Notes: a model not told the origin generated them from the letters alone. Shown: positions 9,553 through 18,251, counted from the stretch's first letter. The stretch is DNA of 64,000 bases from Prauserella shujinwangii (GCF_003001955.1 NZ_PVNH01000010.1:62001-126000), one strand, 5' to 3'. Numbers and translations are program-made.

Positions 9553-9978
9553 TCACGCGGGTTCCGCGGCGCTCCAGCCCCGCCACGTGGTGACGTCGGT
9601 GCGCACCACCGGGCCGCCGGGCGGCTCCCGGGTGTACTGCACGTACTTCTCCCGCAGCGCGCGGATCGGCGCGTCGCGGCCCGCGGAACCGGACACGATC
9701 GTGGCCTTTCCGTCGGCGCGCACCCACCACAGCCGAGTCCAGTCCTCGTCGTAGTGGTCGACCAGGAACGACACCGCCGGGTTGGCCTCGATGTTGCGCA
9801 GCCGCCGCAGCTCGGTGGTCGACTTGGGCTTGTGGTCGACCGCGAACACGATCGCGTCGCCCTCCAGCGCGAACGTGACCGGGACCAGGTGCGGTAGCCC
9901 GTCGGCGCCCGCCGTGGCCAGGCGGGCCACCCGCGCGGAGGCGAACCGGAGCCGGGCCTGCCTCGCGTCCAACCTCAT
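9553..9978 (-). CDS. PPOX-class F420-dependent oxidoreductase, Rv0121-like
   Basis: 141-residue split-barrel flavin/deazaflavin enzyme. The N terminus RFASARVARLATAGADGLPH and the segment VFAVDHKPKSTTELRRLRNI fit the F420-binding PPOX subgroup that includes Rv0121c. The C-terminal DWTRLWWVRADGKA segment is also typical. The substrate is unknown for this subgroup. It is convergent with the mannosyltransferase gene (7-base gap). A TAGCCT hexamer lies a few bases upstream of the ATG, so the message may be leaderless. Confidence 0.88.
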   Translation of the reverse strand: MRLDARQARLRFASARVARLATAGADGLPHLVPVTFALEGDAIVFAVDHKPKSTTELRRLRNIEANPAVSFLVDHYDEDWTRLWWVRADGKATIVSGSAGRDAPIRALREKYVQYTREPPGGPVVRTDVTTWRGWSAAEPA

Positions 9979-10025
9979 CTCCCCAGGCTAGTGCCCTCCA
10001 CGAGTGGCGCAGCACAGCGCCAAAA

Positions 10026-10087
10026 CGCAACCGATGGTTGCGCCGCGGCCGCCTTTCGGCTAACGTGACTCGCAACCGGAAGTTGCG
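10026..10087 (+). promoter_or_regulatory. Promoter with two 17-bp palindromic operators (ArsR module)
   Basis: Two near-identical palindromes, CGCAACC-GAT-GGTTGCG (10026-10042) and CGCAACC-GGA-AGTTGCG (10071-10087), are centred 45 bases apart. A TTGCGC/TAACGT pair with a 17-base spacer (10038-10043 and 10061-10066) runs between them, so the first palindrome covers the -35 and the second covers the likely start of transcription. The ArsR protein encoded two genes on is the obvious candidate binder. Confidence 0.7.
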
Positions 10088-10105
10088 AATAAGGAGTTGA
10101 CGAGC

Positions 10106-10558
10106 GTGGAACACGGCAGCATCGAGCGGGAGATCCACGTCGACGCCTCACCCGAGGTGGTCTACGAGGTGGTCAGCAGCCCCGGGCACATCGCGGAATG
10201 GTGGTCCGACGACGCGGACCTCGAGGCGGCTCCCGGCGCGGTCGGCGAGCTGGTCTGGGGCGACCGGGCGGAGGTGGTCCCGATCACCGTGGTCGAGGCC
10301 GTGCCCCCTCGGTTGTTCTCGTTCCGCTGGTGCCATCCCGAGGGCGAGGCCGCCGACGCCGCGAACTCGCTGCTGGTCAGCTTCGAGCTCACCCCCTCGG
10401 GCGCGGGCACCAGGATCCGGCTCGTCGAGACCGGGTTCCGGGAGGTGGGCTGGGCGGCCGCGAAGGCGGCCGAGCGGCACCGCGAACACAGCATCGGCTG
10501 GGACACCTTCGTTCCCCGGCTCGGGGAGTACCTCGCGCGGCTGGTGTCGGCCCCGTGA
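10106..10558 (+). CDS. SRPBCC (AHSA1/START-like) domain protein
   Basis: 150-residue helix-grip protein. It begins with EREIHVDASPEVVYEVVSSP and has the AEWWSDDADLE segment typical of ArsR-linked AHSA1 proteins, which bind small hydrophobic ligands. The GTG at 10106 is chosen because AAGGAG lies 9 bases upstream; an in-frame TTG at 10097 has no such site. The stop overlaps the ArsR start (GTGA). No ligand or reaction can be inferred. Confidence 0.88.
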   Translation: MEHGSIEREIHVDASPEVVYEVVSSPGHIAEWWSDDADLEAAPGAVGELVWGDRAEVVPITVVEAVPPRLFSFRWCHPEGEAADAANSLLVSFELTPSGAGTRIRLVETGFREVGWAAAKAAERHREHSIGWDTFVPRLGEYLARLVSAP

Positions 10559-10896
10559 CCGCCGCGGTCGACGACGACCTGTGGTCCGCGGTCGGGGACC
10601 CGACCCGGCGGCGCATGCTCGACCTGCTCCTCGCGGACGGCGAGGGCACGGCCACCAGCCTCAGCGAGCGACTGCCCGTGACGCGGCAGGCCGTCGCGAA
10701 ACACCTCGGCGTGCTGGACCGCGTCGGCCTGGTGCACGGCACGCCGTCCGGCCGGGAGAGGCGGTACCGGGTGGACGAGGCACAACTCGCTCGCGCGATC
10801 GCGCAGTTGTCCGCCGTGGGGGCGGCATGGGACGGCCGGCTCCGGCGCATCAAGCGGATCGCCGAGGCCGTCCAGCGCGGGAAAGACCAGCACTGA
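10555..10896 (+). CDS. ArsR family transcriptional regulator
   Basis: 113-residue winged-helix repressor. It starts DLWSAVGDPTRRRMLDLLL, the recognition helix region is LPVTRQAVAKHLGVLDR, and the wing is RERRYRVDE. No cysteine metal site is evident, so this is probably not a metal sensor. The GTG start overlaps the SRPBCC stop, giving translational coupling. It probably represses its own operon through the two palindromes upstream of the SRPBCC gene. Confidence 0.92.
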   Translation: MTAAVDDDLWSAVGDPTRRRMLDLLLADGEGTATSLSERLPVTRQAVAKHLGVLDRVGLVHGTPSGRERRYRVDEAQLARAIAQLSAVGAAWDGRLRRIKRIAEAVQRGKDQH

Positions 10897-10944
10897 GCTC
10901 CCGAAGGTCAGCGGAGAAACCGACCCGAGAAAGAAGGTTCGACC

Positions 10945-11388
10945 ATGGTGGACATCCTGCACAGAGTCGGCATCAGATCGTCGGTGGCCGAGGTCTACGA
11001 GGCCTTGACCACCACCGACGGCCTCGCCGGCTGGTGGACGGCCGATACCCAGGGCGACGGCGGCGACCCGGGTGGCGTGCTCCGGTTCCGGTTCGGGGCC
11101 GGTGGGTTCGACATGAAGGTCCTCGAGCTCACCCCGGGACAGCGCGTGCGGTGGGAGGTGATCGAAGGGCCGGAGGAGTGGATCGGCACCCAGGTGGACT
11201 GGAAACTCGCCCAGGAAGGTGAGCACACCATCGTCCTGTTCCACCACCGGGGTTGGCGGGAGCCGGTGGAGTTCCTGCACCACTGCAGCACGAAGTGGGC
11301 GGTGTTCCTGATGAGCCTGAAGTCGATGGTCGAAACCGGGAAGGGTGCGCCCGACCCGCACGACGTCAAGATCGACAACTGGAACTGA
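10945..11388 (+). CDS. SRPBCC domain protein
   Basis: 147-residue START/AHSA1-like protein. It begins ILHRVGIRSSVAEVYEALTT with GLAGWWTADT, and has the late WAVFLMSLKSMVETGKG helix. The ATG follows a GAAAGAAGG ribosome site. It lies 48 bases after the ArsR gene on the same strand, so it is probably the third member of this regulon. Its 3' end overlaps the convergent S66 peptidase gene by 23 bases. Ligand unknown. Confidence 0.88.
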   Translation: MVDILHRVGIRSSVAEVYEALTTTDGLAGWWTADTQGDGGDPGGVLRFRFGAGGFDMKVLELTPGQRVRWEVIEGPEEWIGTQVDWKLAQEGEHTIVLFHHRGWREPVEFLHHCSTKWAVFLMSLKSMVETGKGAPDPHDVKIDNWN

Positions 11389-12295
11389 CGTCCCCGGGGC
11401 CACGCCGCTGCCGCACGACCACCCGGGCGGCAGCGGCGTCGAGCTCGGCGGGCACCCCCAGCGGCACGGTCAGCGCCGACGGGCAGTGGCCGAACCGGAG
11501 TCCGCACAGCACCGGCACCCCGAGCGGGCCCAGCCGGTCCCGCAGCACCTCCCGCACGGCACGGGGATCGCCACAGCCGGTCCACGACCCCAGCACGATC
11601 CCCCTGACCCCGGCGAACCACCCCGCGCGGAGCAGCTGGGTCAGCATCCGGTCGATCCGGTACGGCTCCTCGCCGACGTCCTCGAGCACCGCGATCCCGT
11701 CCCGCGCCGGGCGCGTCCCCGGAGTCCCGGCACCAGCCGCGAGGAGGCTCAGGTTGCCGCCCACGAGCCTGCCTTCCGCCCGGCCCGGCACCAGCGGCCC
11801 GGCCTCCGGACCGGTGAGCACCCGGACCGTACCGGGCTCGAACAGGGTCGCCCGCAGGTGCGCCGCGGCCGCCGCGTCGAAGTACGACGTGGCGGGCATG
11901 GGGCAGAACAGCGTCGGCAGGCCGAGCCGGGCGCCCACCGCGTCGTGCAGGGCGGTGGTGTCGCTGGATCCGGCGAACAGCGTCGGCGGAGCCTGCCGCA
12001 GCGCCTCCCAGTCGAGCAGGTCGAGCACGCGCGGACAGCCGTAGCCGCCACGGGCCGCGAACACCGCGGTCACCTCGGGGTCCAGCCACGCCTCCGTGAA
12101 GTCCCTCGCCCGCTCGGCGTCCGTACCCGCCAGGTAGGGCAGCTGCGGATGCCGCGCGAGCAGCCCGGTGGCCCGCCGCACCCGCAGCCCCCACGACTCC
12201 AGCACCGCCGCCCCGGCCGCGAGCTTCTCCACGGTCACCGGGCCCGCCGGTGCGACGAGGGCGACCGTGTCGCCGGGGCGCAACGGCCAGGTCAC
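11366..12295 (-). CDS. LD-carboxypeptidase, peptidase family S66
   Basis: 309-residue serine peptidase related to LdcA, which removes the terminal D-alanine from murein tetrapeptides during wall recycling. The nucleophile elbow is GSSD (S111), the VGGNLSLL segment carries the region of the catalytic glutamate, and FGHCPSALTVP carries the histidine. The GTG at 12295 overlaps the S9 peptidase stop (GTGA), so translation is coupled. Bacillus subtilis places an S66 enzyme in its dpp/ykf cluster, so the link with the nearby D-aminopeptidase and importer is suggestive. Confidence 0.92.
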   Translation of the reverse strand: MTWPLRPGDTVALVAPAGPVTVEKLAAGAAVLESWGLRVRRATGLLARHPQLPYLAGTDAERARDFTEAWLDPEVTAVFAARGGYGCPRVLDLLDWEALRQAPPTLFAGSSDTTALHDAVGARLGLPTLFCPMPATSYFDAAAAAHLRATLFEPGTVRVLTGPEAGPLVPGRAEGRLVGGNLSLLAAGAGTPGTRPARDGIAVLEDVGEEPYRIDRMLTQLLRAGWFAGVRGIVLGSWTGCGDPRAVREVLRDRLGPLGVPVLCGLRFGHCPSALTVPLGVPAELDAAAARVVVRQRRGPGDVSSSCRS

Positions 12296-14226
12296 CGCCG
12301 CAGCTCCAGCCGGGGCACACCCGGCGGTGCGAAGCCGAACACCTGACCGTAGAAGGACAGCTCGGCCTCCAGCGCCGCCTCGATCGTCTCCGCCCCGCGG
12401 AACCCGTGCTGCTCCCCGGGGAAGGTGAGGTACGCGTGCGGGACACCGGTGCCGTGCAGTGCCGCGACGAACCGGTCGGCCTGCTCGGGCGGGCAGATCT
12501 GGTCGTCCAGCCCCTGCAACAGCAGCACCGGCCCGGCCGTCGACGCGGCGCGGTGCAGCGGGGACCGTTCCCGGTAGCGCTCTGCCGTGTCCGGCAGTGG
12601 CCCGACGAGGCCCTCGACGTAGCGGGATTCGAAGTCGTGCGTCTCGCCCCCTTCGCCGGTCCACGCGGCCAGGTCCAGGATCGGGAACTTGATCGTGGCG
12701 GCGCGGAACGTGCGGACCGACGTGATCGCGGCGGCCGAGGTGAACCCGCCCGCGCTGCCGCCCCGGATCGCCAGCCGCTCCGGGTCGGCGGTGCCCTCCG
12801 CCACGAGCGCCTCGGCCACGGCGACGCAGTCGGCGACGTCCAGCACGCCCCACTGTTCCCGCAGTCGTTCCCGGTAGCGCCTGCCGTAACCGGTCGACCC
12901 CGCGTAGTCGACGGCGACCACCCCGATGCCCCGGCTGGTGAAGTAGGCGAACTCCAGGTCCAGCGTCCCCTGGTGGCGACCGGTCGGCCCGCCGTGCACG
13001 TGGACGACGTACGGCGGGAGCTCCCCGTCGGGCGCGCGATGGTCCGGGTTCGCCGGCGGGTACACGTACGCCGGGACCGGTTCGCCGTCGACGGAGCCGA
13101 ACCAGCGCCGGCGCGGAACCGGCAGGTGCTCGCGGGCGGGCGGCTCCACCGGCGCGCCCGGGCGCGTCAGCGTGCCCGAGCCGAGGTCGAGCCGCACCAC
13201 CGCGGGTTCGCTGCGCGGTCCCGCCGCGACCCCCGCCACGCCGCCTGCCACCGCGGTCAGCGTTGGGGACCACTCGGTCAGCCCGGCCGCCTCCGGCACG
13301 TCGGTGACGGTCCCGGTCGCCTCGTCGAGCACGGCGAGCCTGCCCGCCGCGACGACGGCGTGCCTGCCGCCGCCCAGCGGCGCGAACCACCGCGTCCCCG
13401 GCTTCCACAGCGCCCCGCCCAGCTCGCGTTCGACCGGCGCCAGGTTGGTCAACTCGCCGTCGAGGGTGACGCGGTGCAGGTTCCACCAGCCGCCCGGGTC
13501 GAGCAGGGCGAGCAGCGACCCGGCCGACTCCCATTCCAGCTGGCACACCGCGACATCGGGGCCGCCCGCGACGACCCGGTGCGGGCCGAACGTGCCGTCG
13601 GCGCGGATCTCGGCCACACACAGCTCGGTGCCGTCCCACGGCATCGCGGGGTGGTCCCAGCCGAGCCACGCCGCGTGCCGTCCGTCCGGCGACGGCTGCG
13701 GCGCGGTGAGGAAGTGGTGGCTGGCCGCCAGCGGCACCGGCTCGCCGCCCGCGGGGGAGACGGCGACCAGATCGCGCCGGACGTCGGTGCGGCGGGGGCC
13801 GGTGCTCGTCTCCCGCACCGCCCACACCTGCCCGTCCGGGCCACGCCGCAGGTCGCCGTACCGGACGCCGTGGGGCTCGGCGGGCTCGGGCGTGACCGGC
13901 GCCGTGTGACCCGTTCGCGGATCGCGAACATGGATCCGCTGATCCGCCCAGTGGGTGAACGCGATCAGCCCGCCGGTCTCCACCCACGGGCGGCCGCCGT
14001 ACTCGTGCAGCCGGTTGCGCGCGCTCCACGGCGCGGGCAGCAGCTCCTCCGGCCCGTCGTCCCCGGCCCGCAGCAGCGTGATCCGGCCCTGCTCGGCCGG
14101 ACGTGACTCCGCCCACCACAGCTCGCCGCCGACCGCCGCGACCCACTGCGGCAGGGCGCCCGCGGCCGCGACGTCGCTAGCCTGGAGGGGAGAGGTCCAC
14201 GTTCCGTGCGGGGCGGTCTCCGGCAT
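12292..14226 (-). CDS. S9 family peptidase (prolyl oligopeptidase type)
   Basis: 644-residue two-domain protein. The N-terminal two thirds has repeated W/D-rich beta-propeller strands. The C-terminal alpha/beta-hydrolase has GGSAGG (serine near residue 490), GLDDQICPPEQ (aspartate near 575) and EQHGF (histidine near 605), a complete triad. There is no signal peptide, so it should act on peptides in the cytoplasm. It is followed by a translationally coupled LD-carboxypeptidase gene. Length matches the dipeptidyl/acylaminoacyl peptidase group. Confidence 0.94.
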   Translation of the reverse strand: MPETAPHGTWTSPLQASDVAAAGALPQWVAAVGGELWWAESRPAEQGRITLLRAGDDGPEELLPAPWSARNRLHEYGGRPWVETGGLIAFTHWADQRIHVRDPRTGHTAPVTPEPAEPHGVRYGDLRRGPDGQVWAVRETSTGPRRTDVRRDLVAVSPAGGEPVPLAASHHFLTAPQPSPDGRHAAWLGWDHPAMPWDGTELCVAEIRADGTFGPHRVVAGGPDVAVCQLEWESAGSLLALLDPGGWWNLHRVTLDGELTNLAPVERELGGALWKPGTRWFAPLGGGRHAVVAAGRLAVLDEATGTVTDVPEAAGLTEWSPTLTAVAGGVAGVAAGPRSEPAVVRLDLGSGTLTRPGAPVEPPAREHLPVPRRRWFGSVDGEPVPAYVYPPANPDHRAPDGELPPYVVHVHGGPTGRHQGTLDLEFAYFTSRGIGVVAVDYAGSTGYGRRYRERLREQWGVLDVADCVAVAEALVAEGTADPERLAIRGGSAGGFTSAAAITSVRTFRAATIKFPILDLAAWTGEGGETHDFESRYVEGLVGPLPDTAERYRERSPLHRAASTAGPVLLLQGLDDQICPPEQADRFVAALHGTGVPHAYLTFPGEQHGFRGAETIEAALEAELSFYGQVFGFAPPGVPRLELRR

Positions 14227-14311
14227 CCCGCCACCTTAGGCGCAGCCGCCGGATGCCGGGCTCGCCCCGGACGAGCTTGATCTCGGAGGTTGGCCTAGGG
14301 TCAGGGGTGCC

Positions 14312-14896
14312 ATGGCTCGCGTCATTCATGTCTTCCGCCAACCCGACCGCTTCGTCGCCGGAACCGTCGGGGAACCCGGCGACCGCACGTTCTACCTGCA
14401 GGCTTCTGAGGACACGCGGACGATCAGCGTGACGATCGAGAAGCAGCAGGTCGCGGTGCTCGCCGAGCGGCTCACCTCGCTGCTGGAGGAGATCGCGTCG
14501 CGCTTCGGCGCCGACGTGCCCGACGAGGCTCCCGACGAGCTCGTGGACTCCGACCCCCTCGACGTCCCGGTCGAGGAGGAGTTCCGGGTCGGAACGATGG
14601 GGCTCGGCTGGGACGCCGAGAGCAGTGCCGTCGTCATAGAGCTGCTCGCCATCACCGAGGGCGAGGTGGACGAGACGGTGGTGCTCGACGACACGGAGGA
14701 GGGCCCGGACGCGGTGCGCGTCTTCCTCAGCCCGGCGTCGGCGCGCGCGTTCGCGGCCCGCGCCGACCGGGTGGTCAACGCCGGTCGCAAGCCGTGCCCG
14801 CTGTGCGGCGAGCCGCTCGACCCCGCGGGGCACATCTGTCCCCGGCAGAACGGCTACCGGCGTGGTGAGGACGTCATCGAAGGCACCGAAGGCTGA
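14312..14896 (+). CDS. DUF3090 family protein
   Basis: 194-residue protein found across actinobacteria. It starts ARVIHVFRQPDRFVAGTVGE, has an acidic middle and ends in a treble-cysteine zinc-binding segment CPLCGEPLDPAGHICPR. Its function is not established. A TAGGGT hexamer ends about 10 bases before the ATG and there is no clear ribosome site, so the transcript may be nearly leaderless. The next gene (SCO1664-like) follows after 5 bases. This pairing is common in actinobacteria, often near mycothiol genes, which are not in this window. Confidence 0.92.
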   Translation: MARVIHVFRQPDRFVAGTVGEPGDRTFYLQASEDTRTISVTIEKQQVAVLAERLTSLLEEIASRFGADVPDEAPDELVDSDPLDVPVEEEFRVGTMGLGWDAESSAVVIELLAITEGEVDETVVLDDTEEGPDAVRVFLSPASARAFAARADRVVNAGRKPCPLCGEPLDPAGHICPRQNGYRRGEDVIEGTEG

Positions 14897-14901
14897 GCCG
14901 G

Positions 14902-15705
14902 GTGGAGCGGCGGCTCGACCCGGCGGACCCGGCGGCGCGGGACCTGATCCGGCACGGCAGGCTCGACGTCGAGGGCAGGCTCGTGGACGCCTCCAACGTC
15001 ACCCTCTTCTGCGCGGTGGAGCTGGACGGTCTGAGCGCCAACGCCGTGTACAAGCCGGTGTCGGGGGAGCGGCCGCTGTGGGACTTCCCGGACGGGACCC
15101 TCGCCGACCGTGAGGTCGCGACCTACCTGATCGCCGAGGCGGCCGGGCTCGCCAACGTGCCACCGACCGCGTTGCGGGAGGGCCCGTTCGGCGCGGGCAT
15201 GGTGCAGCTGTGGGTGGAGACCGCCGAGGAGGAACTCGTCGACGTGCGCTCCCCCGACGACGTGCCGGAGGGCTGGCGGGTCGTGCTGCACGCCCACGAC
15301 CGGGTCGGCGAGCCCGCCGTCCTCGTGCACGCCGACCGGCCGGGGGTGCGGGACCTGGCCGTGCTCGACATCGTGGTGAACAACACCGACCGCAAGGGCG
15401 GGCACGTGCTCAGCGGTGCCGACGGCCGCGTGTACGGCGTCGACCACGGCATCTGCCTGCACGCGGAGCCGAAGCTGCGCACGGTGCTGTGGGGCTGGAT
15501 CGACGAGCCGCTGCCGGGCGAGACGTCCGACAGGCTGCGGAGGCTGCGCTCGGCGGTGGACCACGACCTCGGTAAGGCGCTCACGGAACACCTCACGCGG
15601 CGTGAGGTGCGTGCGCTCGCCGAGCGCATCGACCGGCTGCTCGCCGAGGGCCGGTTCCCGGCACCCGGCGACGAGTGGCGCGCGATCCCCTGGCCCCTCT
15701 TCTAA
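14902..15705 (+). CDS. SCO1664 family protein (PI3/PI4-kinase-like fold)
   Basis: 267-residue protein with kinase-like motifs: AVYKPVSGERPLWDFPDG (candidate ATP-binding lysine), DIVVNNTDRKGGHVL (catalytic-loop-like N-D-x-x-x-H) and GVDHGICLHAE (metal-binding aspartate). These are the landmarks of phosphatidylinositol-kinase-fold proteins, but actinobacterial members have no proven substrate. The GTG start is 5 bases after DUF3090, so they form one operon. The assignment as an active kinase is inference. Confidence 0.9.
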   Translation: MERRLDPADPAARDLIRHGRLDVEGRLVDASNVTLFCAVELDGLSANAVYKPVSGERPLWDFPDGTLADREVATYLIAEAAGLANVPPTALREGPFGAGMVQLWVETAEEELVDVRSPDDVPEGWRVVLHAHDRVGEPAVLVHADRPGVRDLAVLDIVVNNTDRKGGHVLSGADGRVYGVDHGICLHAEPKLRTVLWGWIDEPLPGETSDRLRRLRSAVDHDLGKALTEHLTRREVRALAERIDRLLAEGRFPAPGDEWRAIPWPLF

Positions 15706-15736
15706 CCCACGCGCTGGGTGGGCGTGCCGAGGTCGC

Positions 15737-16561
15737 TCAGCGGAAGAGGCCGGCGTGGCGGCGGGCCCACTCCGCGTAGGTGGTGCCCGGCCGACCGGTG
15801 GCCTCGGTGAAGCCCGGCTCGGGCGTCATCCGCATGTCGTCTCCCCCGGAGAGCAGCCAGTCCGCGGTCGCGGCGTCGACGCCCTGCGCCAGCCAGCGGT
15901 CGCGGGCCTCCTCCCGGGTCAGCTCCCGGTACCGCACCGCACGCCCGAGTGCGTCGGCGATCGCCCGCACCTGCTGCGGCACGGTCAGTGCCTCCGGGCC
16001 GCTGAGCCGGTAGCGGCGCCGCTCGTGGCCGTCCTCCCGGAGCGCCGTGGCCGCGACCGCGGCGATGTCGGCCATGGCGATCGGGGTGTCGGTGGCGTTC
16101 GGGAAGGGCTCCGCCACCACGCCCTCGGCGCGCACGGAGTCCGCCCAGCGCAGGGTGTTCTCCATGAACGACCCGGGGCACAGGTGGGTCCAGGCGAGCC
16201 CGGCGTCCTCGACCGCCCGCTCGATCGTCGCGAACGAACGGGCGTAGGGATCCTCCGCATGCTCGTCCGCGAGGATCGACGACAGCGCGACGACGTGCCG
16301 CACTCCGGCATCCCGGGCCAGCTCCGCGAACCGGCCCGCGGTGGCGGGCAGCGGCGCCAGGTACACCTTGTCCACCCCGGCCAGCGCCGCGGGCAGGGTC
16401 TCCGGCCTGCCCAGATAGCCCTCGTACACCTCCACGTCCGGCGGCAGTGCCGCCTTGACCGGGTCAGTCGTGAGCGCCCGCACCGGCTCGCCGCAGCCCC
16501 TCAGCTCGTCGACCACCATCCGGCCGATGTTGCCGGTCGCGCCCGTCACCAGGATCGTCAT
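15737..16561 (-). CDS. NmrA-like NAD(P)-binding protein
   Basis: 274-residue Rossmann protein of the atypical SDR/NmrA type. It begins MTILVTGATGNIGRMVVDEL (GxxGxxG dinucleotide loop) and contains HVVALSSI and WTHLCPGSFMENT, as in NAD(P)H:quinone reductases and NmrA-like sensors. The ATG at 16561 is preferred over upstream codons because GGGGG lies 7 bases before it. It is divergent from a TetR gene with a shared control region and is probably its target. Substrate unknown. Confidence 0.9.
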   Translation of the reverse strand: MTILVTGATGNIGRMVVDELRGCGEPVRALTTDPVKAALPPDVEVYEGYLGRPETLPAALAGVDKVYLAPLPATAGRFAELARDAGVRHVVALSSILADEHAEDPYARSFATIERAVEDAGLAWTHLCPGSFMENTLRWADSVRAEGVVAEPFPNATDTPIAMADIAAVAATALREDGHERRRYRLSGPEALTVPQQVRAIADALGRAVRYRELTREEARDRWLAQGVDAATADWLLSGGDDMRMTPEPGFTEATGRPGTTYAEWARRHAGLFR

Positions 16562-16578
16562 CCGCACCCCCAGAAACT

Positions 16579-16624
16579 CGGTACACCGTACGACTCTCTG
16601 GCAGCTTACCTCGTACACCGCACG
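16579..16624. promoter_or_regulatory. Two candidate TetR operators in divergent promoter region
   Basis: Two copies of a GTAC-centred dyad occur 32 bases apart: GGTAC-ACC-GTACG (from 16580) and CGTAC-ACC-GCACG (from 16612). They lie between the NmrA-like gene (leftward) and the TetR gene (rightward), as expected for a regulator controlling both. The second copy is imperfect. Assignment to the adjacent TetR protein is inference. Confidence 0.5.
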
Positions 16625-16644
16625 GAGTTCTATGCTTTCCGGTC

Positions 16645-17397
16645 ATGAGGGACGACGGTGGGCCGAAGGACCTGTCCAGGGCCATGCGCCTGCTGTGGCG
16701 GGCGGGCGGTGCCGCCCGCCGTGGGCCCAAACCGGCGCTGACGGTGGAGCAGATCGTGGCGGCGGCCATCGAGCTGGCCGACCGGGACGGGCTGGCCGCC
16801 CTGTCCATGCGGCGCGTGGCCGAACGGCTGGGGGTGGGCACGATGTCGCTCTACACCTACGTCCCCGGCAAGGCGGAGCTGGTGGCGTTGATGCTCGACG
16901 CCGTGGACGCCGAGGCGTCGCTCCCGCACACGGTCGCGGGCGGCTGGCGGGAGAAGACCGAATCGTGGGCACGCGAGGACTGGGCGCTGTACCACCGGCA
17001 CGACTGGATGCTGCACGTGTCGACGCGGTACCCGCTCGGGCCGAACACGATCCGCCGTTTCGACTCGGCGCTGCGGTCACTGGCGGGCACGGGGCTGCCG
17101 GAGAAGGAGATCCTGGCGGCGACCGACACCGTGGACAACTACATCCGCGGGATGGCGCGCCGGTCGATCGAGAGCAGGCGGCTCGAACTGCGTACCGGCA
17201 CCAGCGAGCGGGACTGGTGGGCGGAGCACGAACCGCTGCTCGACGAGCACGTCGACCCTGACGACTTCCCCGCGGTGCGGCGGGTGTGGGCGGCCGGTGG
17301 GTTCCACTCCGGCGTGGACAGCTTCGACTTCGGGCTCGGCCTGCTGCTCGACGGCATCGAGGCCCGCATCCGCGCCCACCGCGAGCGGCACCGCTGA
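16645..17397 (+). CDS. TetR family transcriptional regulator (TetR_C-type ligand domain)
   Basis: 250-residue repressor. The DNA-binding domain is at about residues 28-80, with VEQIVAAAIELADRDGLAAL and a recognition segment RRVAERLGVGTMSLYTYVPG. The long C-terminal ligand domain resembles the TetR_C_1 class. It is divergent from the NmrA-like oxidoreductase and likely controls both through the paired operators between them. Inducer unknown. Confidence 0.93.
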   Translation: MRDDGGPKDLSRAMRLLWRAGGAARRGPKPALTVEQIVAAAIELADRDGLAALSMRRVAERLGVGTMSLYTYVPGKAELVALMLDAVDAEASLPHTVAGGWREKTESWAREDWALYHRHDWMLHVSTRYPLGPNTIRRFDSALRSLAGTGLPEKEILAATDTVDNYIRGMARRSIESRRLELRTGTSERDWWAEHEPLLDEHVDPDDFPAVRRVWAAGGFHSGVDSFDFGLGLLLDGIEARIRAHRERHR

Positions 17398-17447
17398 CCG
17401 GCGTGTTGGGTGTCCGCGACGATGCGTGACCGCTACGGTCTGCTCCC

Positions 17448-18251
17448 GTGCGCTCCCATTCCTACGACGACGTGCTGGCAGGCCCGCGCCGCCGCAAGGT
17501 CCCCGAGGTGCCCGCCGAGCCGGGCCTCGTGGTGGAGGACCCGGCGAGCGGGTTCTGCGGTGCGCTGGTGCGGATCGAGCACGGCAACGCGGTCCTCGAG
17601 GACCGGCACGGCAGGCATCGCGTCTTCCCGCTGACCCCAGCCGGGTTCCTGCTCGAGGGCAAGCCGGTCACGCTCGTCCCGCCCCGGCAGGAGCCCGCCC
17701 CGGCCCGCGCGGTGTCCGCGTCCGGTTCGCTCACGGTCTCCGGGCTGCGGGCCCGGGTGGCCCGCGACTCCCGGATCTGGGTCGAGGGCAGGCACGACGC
17801 GGAGCTGGTCGAGCGGGTGTGGGGGCACGACCTGCGTGTCGAGGGCGTGGTGGTGGAACCGCTGGACGGCGTGGACGTCCTCGCCGAGCGCATCGCCGAG
17901 TTCGGCACCGGGCCCGGCAGGCGGCTCGGCGTCCTGGTGGACCACCTGGTGCCGGGCAGCAAGGAGTCGCGTCTCGTCGACGCCGTCGACGACGAGCACG
18001 TGCTGGTCACCGGCCACCCGTTCGTGGACGTGTGGCAGGCGGTCCGACCGGCGTCCGTCGGCATCCGGGAATGGCCGTCGGTGCCGAGGGGAGTGGAGTG
18101 GAAACAGGGCGTGTGCGACGCGCTGGGCTGGGGCGAGCCGTTCGAGGGCTGGCAGCGCGTGCTGGCGGGCGTCCGGAGCTTCCGTGATTTGGAGACACCG
18201 CTGATCGGCGCTGTCGAGCGGCTGATCGACTTCGTCACCGCCCCGGGGTGA
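17448..18251 (+). CDS. DUF3097 family protein
   Basis: 267-residue conserved actinobacterial protein of unknown function. After an N-terminal beta-rich part (GLVVEDPASGFCGALVRIEH), the middle reads IWVEGRHDAELVERVWG and later LGVLVDHLVPGSKESRL. The spacing of the E-G-x-x-D and D-H elements is reminiscent of a TOPRIM-like metal site, which is my inference only. The GTG at 17448 lies 8 bases after a TACGGT hexamer with no ribosome site, suggesting a leaderless message. Confidence 0.9.
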   Translation: MRSHSYDDVLAGPRRRKVPEVPAEPGLVVEDPASGFCGALVRIEHGNAVLEDRHGRHRVFPLTPAGFLLEGKPVTLVPPRQEPAPARAVSASGSLTVSGLRARVARDSRIWVEGRHDAELVERVWGHDLRVEGVVVEPLDGVDVLAERIAEFGTGPGRRLGVLVDHLVPGSKESRLVDAVDDEHVLVTGHPFVDVWQAVRPASVGIREWPSVPRGVEWKQGVCDALGWGEPFEGWQRVLAGVRSFRDLETPLIGAVERLIDFVTAPG

